Shown here piece by piece: positions 57,301 to 64,000 of a DNA stretch of 64,000 bases; position 1 is the stretch's first letter, and every line of letters starts with the position of its first letter. Made by a program: the position numbers and the translations under genes. Source of the DNA: Trichopria drosophilae. Its lineage: Eukaryota; Arthropoda; Insecta; Hymenoptera; Diapriidae. Below the pieces are notes generated by a model. The model did no database searches, was not told the origin of the DNA, and saw only the letters and a program-made list of their open reading frames with translations. The stretch lies in assembly GCA_030407085.1 (NCBI GenBank), contig CM059582.1:161316001-161380000 (forward strand), given 5' to 3'.

Positions 57301-58389
57301 TGCGCAAATTTTATTCGAATAATCGGTAAGCAAACCAAATCTATCTCTAATTTCTATATAAGACACCCCGTAGGAAAATCACAAATATTTTAGAATAAAC
57401 TGCCAGTTGATAGCGTTCCGCCATTTTTGTAACCGTCCATAAGAAAGTTGATCGATACATTTTTCAGATTGTTTACGTCCACATCGCTTTTCCAAATTTT
57501 AATAATCTTTGCTAGTATAATCCATAACGCATTGTTCAACATTTCGCAGCTGTTCCATTGTCTTGCGTATTTTAAAAACAGGACGCGCCCCAACAAAACG
57601 CTTGTCATTGACGTCCATTTTGTGTATACGCCCTACTTTCAGCATACGCATCTGATATATTTCAAATTTAAATATTGTTTTCGTTGAAGACGTTTTAAAT
57701 TATTTCCAATTACTGAAGTATATTACAACACAATAATCATTTTAACAATTTTTATTTGAACACGTACATAATTCTTTATATTGTAGAAATCTTCATAATT
57801 GAAATGTATTTAATTTCATAAGTTTTCTATTAATTCTTATTGTTTACAATCATTTTATTCAATCTATGCATCTTTGAAATTATTGTTAAATTGAGACAAT
57901 ATTCAACAGAATTTGTCATCTGGTTGTTATCTAATGAGGAAAAATGTTGAAGTAATTTTATTTTTATTTGAAGTTATTTATTTCTGTTGCCACCATTTCA
58001 CTATAAAATGACTTCAAAATTTGTTCACAGTATAATAATTATATGTCTAGTGTAATCACAATCACAATGATAATCAATATATCATTGTTAAGGATCCTTG
58101 AGCATCCCAAGAGCTGTAAAAAAAATGAGCACCATAACCATTAACTTTTTGAACAGTTTTTACAGAAATATGTTTCTGATCACAAGAGCTATTGGGTGAA
58201 GTAATATAGTCAGGATTCGTTGCTTGCAAAGAGTAAAAATCAAACCTAAAAGTTTCATGTCTTGTGATGAGGATCATATTTCTGTACAAAAATTTTTAAA
58301 AAAGAATCTGAAAATTGAACATTTATGACTTAAAATTACTTCACTTTTTTGACAATTTTGGATTTTGGTCCCTCGAGTGTCAACAGAGG
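57301..58389. other. No firm gene; short coding-like minus-strand frame
   Basis: A minus-strand frame at 57,608-57,390 (72 codons) has moderately protein-like composition with a possible frame change near its middle. No motif was recognised. The rest is AT-rich. Confidence 0.35.
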
Positions 58390-58810
58390 CGAGCAAAAAG
58401 AAAACAAATTTTGTTCCGATCTTTCAGAATTTCAAACAACTTTTCAGATAATTAATTTTAACAGAAATATTTGTTAACTTACTAGACACTGAGTAAGTGA
58501 TTATGAATAAATTCTGTCGATAGTAAGCATTTAAAAATAAATGCAAAAGGTTCGGATTAAATGGTAGGTTACAGGATATAAGTTTGTCATATCTCTAACC
58601 TAACCTTTCATTCAATTCGTAATTTCTGGATGTATTTTTAAATACTGGCAAGCGACAGAATTTATCCACAATCACTTACTTGATGCCCAGTAAGTTAACA
58701 AATATTTCTGTTACAAATAATTACTTGACACGTTTTTTGAAATTCATCAAGATCGGCGCAAAATTTTATTGCTTTTTGCCTACACGTAAAGAAATTTTAA
58801 GTCAATGCGA
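58390..58810. repeat. Foldback repeat of about 420 bases
   Basis: 'acagaaatatttgttaactt' at 58,461 pairs with 'aagttaacaaatatttctgt' at 58,692, 'gtaagtgatt' with 'aatcacttac', and outward 'ccgatctttcagaatttcaa' with 'ttgaaattcatcaagatcgg'. The loop is centred near 58,585. Confidence 0.75.
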
Positions 58811-58984
58811 CAGCATTTTGGGAAGTAGTAGTTACCGCACAGATTCTGACGAATTTCAAATGACGGTTACAATTCGAATTCGTTAAAAAGAAAATTTCTA
58901 TAAACAGATCCAATTTGAGTGCACCTTGGAGAATATTTATTCATAATTTCTAAACGATATAGTTATTAATAATTATTTGTAATT

Positions 58985-59413
58985 ATCTATAAACGTTGTT
59001 GAAATGGAAAAACTTTGTACTTTTTTCATTCTAAAGCTTCTGTATTGAAAACAGTGCAAGATACAGTAAAAATGCACTCAACCTTTTTTATAGAGCACAA
59101 AATTTCCTAAAAAAAAATCAGCGAGAGCCCTAGTCTAAAGTTAATAGATTATCCATGAATAACGCTGGAATTTTTTCTTACAAGTTAATTATGAATATTT
59201 TAGAATTTTTGTAAAATATGAGGCATATTCCATCGTTACTCGTGGCTAAGCTATTAACTTTAGTCTAGGGTCCTCGCTGACTTTTTTGTAGGAAATTTTG
59301 TGCTCTACAAAAAAGTTTGAGTGCATTTTTAGTGTATCTTGCACTGTTTTCGATACGGAAGCTTTAGAATGAAAAAAGTACCAAGTTTTTCCGTTTCAAC
59401 AACGTTTATAGAT
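58985..59413. repeat. Foldback repeat of about 430 bases
   Basis: ATCTATAAACGTTGTTGAAA pairs with TTTCAACAACGTTTATAGAT. Pairing runs inward through 'gaaaacagtgcaagatacag', 'gagcacaaaatttcctaaaa' and 'gagccctagtctaaagttaa', leaving a short centre near 59,190. It is distinct in sequence from the foldback just upstream. Confidence 0.85.
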
Positions 59414-59631
59414 CATTAAAATTAATTATTAATAACTAAATAGTCGGAAAATTATTAATAACTATTCAAAAAGGTGTAATAAAAGTATATCTACTTATAA
59501 AAATGTTCTTTTTAACTATTTCGAATGTTAACTGCCATTCAAAATTTGTCAGAAATCGGTAGCTAATACTTCCCTGAGCAGTGGCATTTACTTAAAATTT
59601 CTTTGCGTGTACCTTCGGTGCTTGAGGGCCC

Positions 59632-61053
59632 TTAACCCATTTCGTCCTAAAACCACATAATTTGTCACCGGTTTTCATCCTCTGTAAATTTATGGAGACG
59701 TTTGAGATGTTGTTTTCAAATGTAAGTTTCCTGTAGTTTTTGGGTATGTTCTTTTCAAATCTGAAGTCTGTATTTCAATATCACTTTTCATTTTTTAAAT
59801 ATGGCTACTTAAACGAAAAAAACGTGGAAAAGTCCAAAAACTTTTTCAATCAACTGCAAGTATTATTGCCAAGGAGTTCCGGGATCGTCTCAGGTTTCAT
59901 AACCCCGTGGCATAATGAGTTTTACTTAAACTTGGTCATTATGACAATTTAAATTACAAAATGGCGGAGTTTGATCCAGATATTATTATATTTGATACAG
60001 AGTTTTTATTGTTATTTGTGTTTTATTAAAATATTTCTGGTATCTTGTCATGTATTTTGATGAATATGTTCGTGTAAATTGTTTTTGAGTTCAATGAATT
60101 CAAATCCATTGTTAAATTTTTTAAATTTTAAAGTCGAATCCAATATAGCTGACCAAAATTTAAATAAAAATTGCCTGGTATTTAGTATACAGAGGTTTTT
60201 GAAGTCGTATTGATTTTGCCACTTTGAAGTTCCAAAATTTAATAACAGATTTGTATTCAGCCACCTCAAAAACATATTCATCAAAATACACAAGATATAA
60301 GAAATACTTTAATAAAACTCAAAAATTCAAAAATTCTTTATCAATCTGCATTTCAAGGACACCATTTTGTAATTTAAATTGTAATATTGACCAACTGTTA
60401 GTAAAACTCATTATGCCACAGGATTCTGAGAATATGATCCCGAAACTCCTTCGATGTAAAAATTGCAGATTACTGAAAAAGTTGTCACTATTTTCCATGT
60501 TTCTTTCTGTTTAAGTAGTCATACTCAAAAAATAAAAAGTGATATCAAAAAATGGACTTCAGATTCAAAAAGAGTATACCTAAAAACTAGAGGAAACCTA
60601 CATTTTATAACAATATCTCAAACATACACTGTAAAAAATAGAAATGAATTTTACCACGTTGAACGTGGGCTCAAATATTACCCACGTTCAATATGGTAAA
60701 TTTCACACTTTTAACGTTGTAAATTTTCTTGTTGGGCATTGTATTTTTACAAATTTTGTCGCTTTTTCCCATTGAACAGTAAAATTTCCACGTTTGACGT
60801 GGGCTGTCCTTTCCCTATGCTTGAAGTAGTAAATTCATAGTGCTGTGTGGTAAATTTACAAAAATATTGTAAAAATTCTAATCTCAAATAGTAAACAAAA
60901 CTATTTCACACGTGAGAATATTACCAAATTTATATAAAATGAAAATTACAATGAGTTTGTAAAATTCAAACGTATTTTTTACAGTGTATCCATAAACTTA
61001 CGGAGGATGAAAACAGGAAACAAATTTTTTTGTTTAGGGACGAAATGGGTTAA
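59632..61053. mobile_element. TTAA-bounded long palindromic element (copy 4), interrupted
   Basis: Ends are TTAA-CCCATTTCGTCCTAAAAC and TTTAGGGACGAAATGGG-TTAA. The arms pair throughout: 'ggttttcatcctc' with 'gaggatgaaaac', and 'tatttcaatatcacttttca' with the region around 60,535. A CACTGTAAAAAA element (60,627-60,986) interrupts the right arm. The centre is near 60,160. Confidence 0.85.
60627..60986. mobile_element. TA-flanked miniature element ending CACTGTAAAAAATA (copy A)
   Basis: Left CACTGTAAAAAATAG and right GTATTTTTTACAGTG are inverse, with TA at 60,625-60,626 and 60,987-60,988. Removing it and one TA restores the pairing of the surrounding palindrome arm ('caaacata|tccataaactta'). 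The inside has repeated CCCACGTT/AACGTGGG and GGTAAATTT words. Confidence 0.85.
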
Positions 61054-62348
61054 ATAATCTGTTATACTTGCTTATTTATATATATGTCAACTATTAATGG
61101 TAAACGAATACATGTAAATCAAATAATATATTTCATTAACATTTCTGTTTAATGAAAAAAAAAACATTATCATCAAAAGTTAAATTGATCATGCATAAAA
61201 AAATATTAAGTCAATTAAAAAAAATGTTGAATATGAAAATCATGGATCAAGTTACAGAATAAAAGAGTAATAACAAATTTTTTGTTCGTATGCATTAGAA
61301 AGATGATTATATATAATTATTATTCTGAGTTGAAACGAATGTTGATAAAAACGGAATTATAATCTTCAGAAACGTATATCATATCAATATAATACCAATA
61401 ATTTTTGTAGGATTTCAATTGTTTGTTATGTATGTTATTATGACAATTATTACATGACATTGTTCAGTACTTATAAATAGCATAAATTTGTTTGTTAAAA
61501 GAATAAGGCATATCAGTTCCTGTAAAATATGTCATAAATATTTATTGCGTTATCTAAATTTATATTTTTTAATTCACAAACGTCTCAAATATATGTATTT
61601 GTTTATTGATCACAAGTGACATAATTCACTAATCATAAAAGCATTAAATTTTATTGTAATTATAAAACTAATATCAATTATTTTTATTACTTTTTGCACA
61701 AACTTGATCATATATCGCTTTATTTTTATTTTTGCCATGTGAAATATTTAAATTTATATAAAAAATAATTTCTATCCATATTAGATTTTACTACAACATT
61801 TATATGGAATAAACAATATGTAGTTTATAAAATTATATAAATATAATGAAATATATTGTTGATAAAAGCTCAATAAATGGGGGTTACCCGGATCTGGAAG
61901 ACCAAAAAAAGGTCTATTTCTGTGTTTTTTTTTTCAAAAGATCACACGACAATTTTACAATTTGCATTGATATATTGAAGTATATTATTTCAACTAAATT
62001 TCGGGACATTTTCAAATAAAAATAGTAAAAAATGATCCACTGTCGTAGTTATTTTCATCTGAAATAAAAAATGTAAAGTTTTTCTGTTAGTGTGTGCATA
62101 TGGTCTTTGAACAAAGGATTTTCTGTTTTGTTAAAAATGGAATTTTTTATAAAACTTGTCATTTTTTACATAAATTTTGGCCCTATTTTGGCTTATAAAA
62201 TGAGCTGTATAATTGAAGCTATAAAAAGTTCCGCGTTCAACAACAAAAGCATGTCTAATAGCAGTTTATGCAAAGGTAGAATTAAGAGAAACGCGTTTAA
62301 AGTTTTAAAGAAGAATAAAGCAGAGAAAACATTTTTTTTTTAACTTAC
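61054..62348. other. No gene seen
   Basis: AT-rich. An open frame at 62,092-62,343 (83 codons) has no recognised motif and low-complexity ends. Confidence 0.4.
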
Positions 62349-62499
62349 ATGGAATCATCGATTCCAGGCCCATAAAGGCAAGGTTCTGCTGTCAAGTCCA
62401 ATTCCTCTTTCCTTTTTTGTTGAAACTTCGTTATCACTTCTCGGGTCTGAGCCTCTGTGAGATCGAGGTTGAATAGCCGGTCTCGATACGTTCGGCATA
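62349..62499 (-). CDS. Candidate exon of an unidentified minus-strand gene
   Basis: A 151-base segment is open in one frame, including YRDRLFNLDLTEAQTREVIT, KFQQKRKEELDLTAEPCLYG and PGIDDSM, followed by a consensus donor AT|GTAAGT. Composition is GC-richer and protein-like, with a charged helix. The acceptor (AAAGCGCAG) lacks a good pyrimidine tract. I do not recognise the family. It is on the GstZ strand 23 kb upstream but does not resemble any part of a GST. It could be an exon of the next gene or a pseudogene piece. Confidence 0.4.
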
Positions 62500-62878
62500 C
62501 TGCGCTTTAAATATTCCCCATTCCTACAGTTTTGCTACGATCGACTTGAAATTTCCGGACAACATTCCTGATGCTTTGTACTTTTATATAAAAAAGTTTG
62601 AAAAAAATGAATGAATAGCATTTAAGCATTACAAAAGAGTAACGGAATAGTGAATTTACACGATTTAAAGCGTCCAACACCCTTCATTTTTACCAGGGTA
62701 TCTCTGAATTTAAAGTATATTGCTGTTTTCATAGATTTATTTGTGATTCATAGATCATTGTTAGTCTATAAAGAATAAATTTGATAGCTACATATTTACA
62801 AACTAGTCATGTGTACACATTTTAATTTTTATGCAAACACATTTTCAGATAGCACTTTAAACTCTGGTTATATTTCTA

Positions 62879-63010
62879 CACTGTAAAAAATCCGTAATGA
62901 AATAACCCACGTATTTTACAAGCTCGTTGTAATTTTCCTACGCTTAATGTGGTAAATTTACCCACGTATAAAGGTAAATTTTACAAGCTTGTTGTAAATT
63001 TACTACAGTG
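62879..63010. mobile_element. Miniature element ending CACTGTAAAAAA (copy B)
   Basis: Left CACTGTAAAAAATCC and right TAAATTTACTACAGTG are imperfect inverses. The interior has CCCACGTATTTTACAAGC and its partial repeat, similar in style to the element at 60,627. TA precedes it on the left; the right flank is CA. Confidence 0.65.
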
Positions 63011-63064
63011 CACTATAGGCCAGAAGGCATTCCATAATGGACACTATGCAAGATTTCAATGGAT

Positions 63065-63255
63065 TTGATCGAAACTCGTTACTCAGGGAGTTTTTGGGTT
63101 GCTTGAATACGAATCTGACATTCATTCTCGACAATTCAAAATGGTGGATGAATTTTGAAAAATTAAACGAAATCACTTAAAATTTGGTACTCAGGGTTTT
63201 TGGGGTCGCTGATTACGAATATGAGGTCAAATTTACAACATTCAAAAGGGATTCA
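63065..63255. repeat. Two diverged units of the dispersed AAAATGG-containing repeat
   Basis: 'gttactcagggagtttttgg' with 'gaatacgaatctgacatt' and 'caaaatggtggatg', then 'ggtactcagggtttttgggg' with 'gctgattacgaatatgagg'. The wording matches the units at 53,500-53,700 and, less closely, 24,117-24,480. Confidence 0.6.
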
Positions 63256-64000
63256 AATAATCTGATAATACTGCTTCAGACGGTTACTGTCTTGATTAAA
63301 AAAACCGACGCTTCGAGAAATGGAGCTCGGTTACACGTCACCAAAACATGAAGCAAAGCACTAAAACTCTTTCTATAAGTCAAAATTATGACATTAATAT
63401 CTGAATAAATCACATATTTTTATAAAATATGCTTCTGTAATATTTTTAACTGTTTTAATCGGGAAAGTAAATGTTTTTTTACATTTCTATCAACCCCTCA
63501 AAGAGGCCCCAGAAGCTCTCAAGGAGCTTGTATGGAAGAAGATGAAGTTATATATAACATACAAATAATTTCCTGATAATACTAATGAGCTCCGAACTTT
63601 ATAGATCAAGATCTCCTTTGTAAGAATTTATGTAGTGGCAAAAAAATTGTTTAGCTTTATTTCAAGTGTAACTTCGTTAAAATACAAAACGGGCAAAAAT
63701 GGGCAAATTTAACTGAAAGTTAATTTCACATAGAAGAAATTCCACTTTGATTTTTTATGATGTTGTGTGGAAGTTAAGGGAACTATAAAACAGAAGCAAG
63801 TACATTAAAAAAAAAAAAACATTCACCTACATACAATGTGCTTTATTTTTTATAATACAGACTATTTTTATTTTTTCTTTGTTTTGGTTCAACATACTAC
63901 ATGTTATAACAAAGATATAACATTTAGAAGTGATAAAAATAATCGAGTTGAAAAAATAATTATACATTTAGTATACCAAGCATTTAAAATTTTTTAATAC
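63256..64000. other. No gene seen
   Basis: AT-rich, without recognisable frames or element ends to the end of the window. Confidence 0.45.

Overview
The window is arthropod nuclear DNA, most likely from an insect. It is AT-rich, has spliceosomal introns, and is packed with decayed transposons. Two conserved host genes point to an insect, perhaps a hymenopteran, but the species cannot be named from the sequence. The first 109 bases end the coding region of a Nova/Pasilla-type KH RNA-binding protein (+ strand). About 7 kb of comparatively GC-rich non-coding DNA follows and looks like its long 3' UTR. The only other confident host gene is a zeta-class glutathione S-transferase / maleylacetoacetate isomerase on the minus strand. 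Four coding exons lie between 39,181 and 33,990 with canonical splice sites and matching phases; its first short coding exon is further upstream and not certain.

Layout. 1-8 kb: pasilla end and probable UTR. 8-10.4 kb: a 2-kb inverted-repeat transposon with a palindromic element nested inside, then a small hairpin element. 11.5-15.8 kb: two stretches of broken minus-strand reading frames of unknown origin, possibly viral or transposon relics. 16-19 kb: nothing firm. 19.8-29 kb: three decayed paralogues, all minus strand, of a large invertebrate gene family whose C-terminal part combines an XPG/FEN1-like (PIN-fold) nuclease pattern with a tesmin/TSO1-like CXC cysteine cluster. The copy at 24.6-29.0 kb is nearly complete: one intron, two frameshifts, one in-frame stop. 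A Mutator-like transposase fragment abuts the middle copy.

30.4-64 kb: a mosaic of inverted-repeat elements. Recurring families are (i) palindromes bounded by TTAA with ends starting CCCATTAA or similar, piggyBac-like in target site; (ii) TA-flanked elements ending CCCAGTAAACG or CCCAGCAATCG, which carry a tRNA-like Pol III promoter module near one end; (iii) small TA-flanked elements ending CACTGTAAAAAA; (iv) large foldbacks with unrelated ends. The big GST intron holds a four-level nest: intron, Mutator-like element, non-LTR retrotransposon fragment, TA-flanked element.

The host genes show no functional link to each other. What stands out is the density of long palindromes, the tRNA-like modules inside DNA-transposon-type ends, and the nuclease/CXC gene cluster. 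I found no rRNA, CRISPR array or bona fide tRNA gene.
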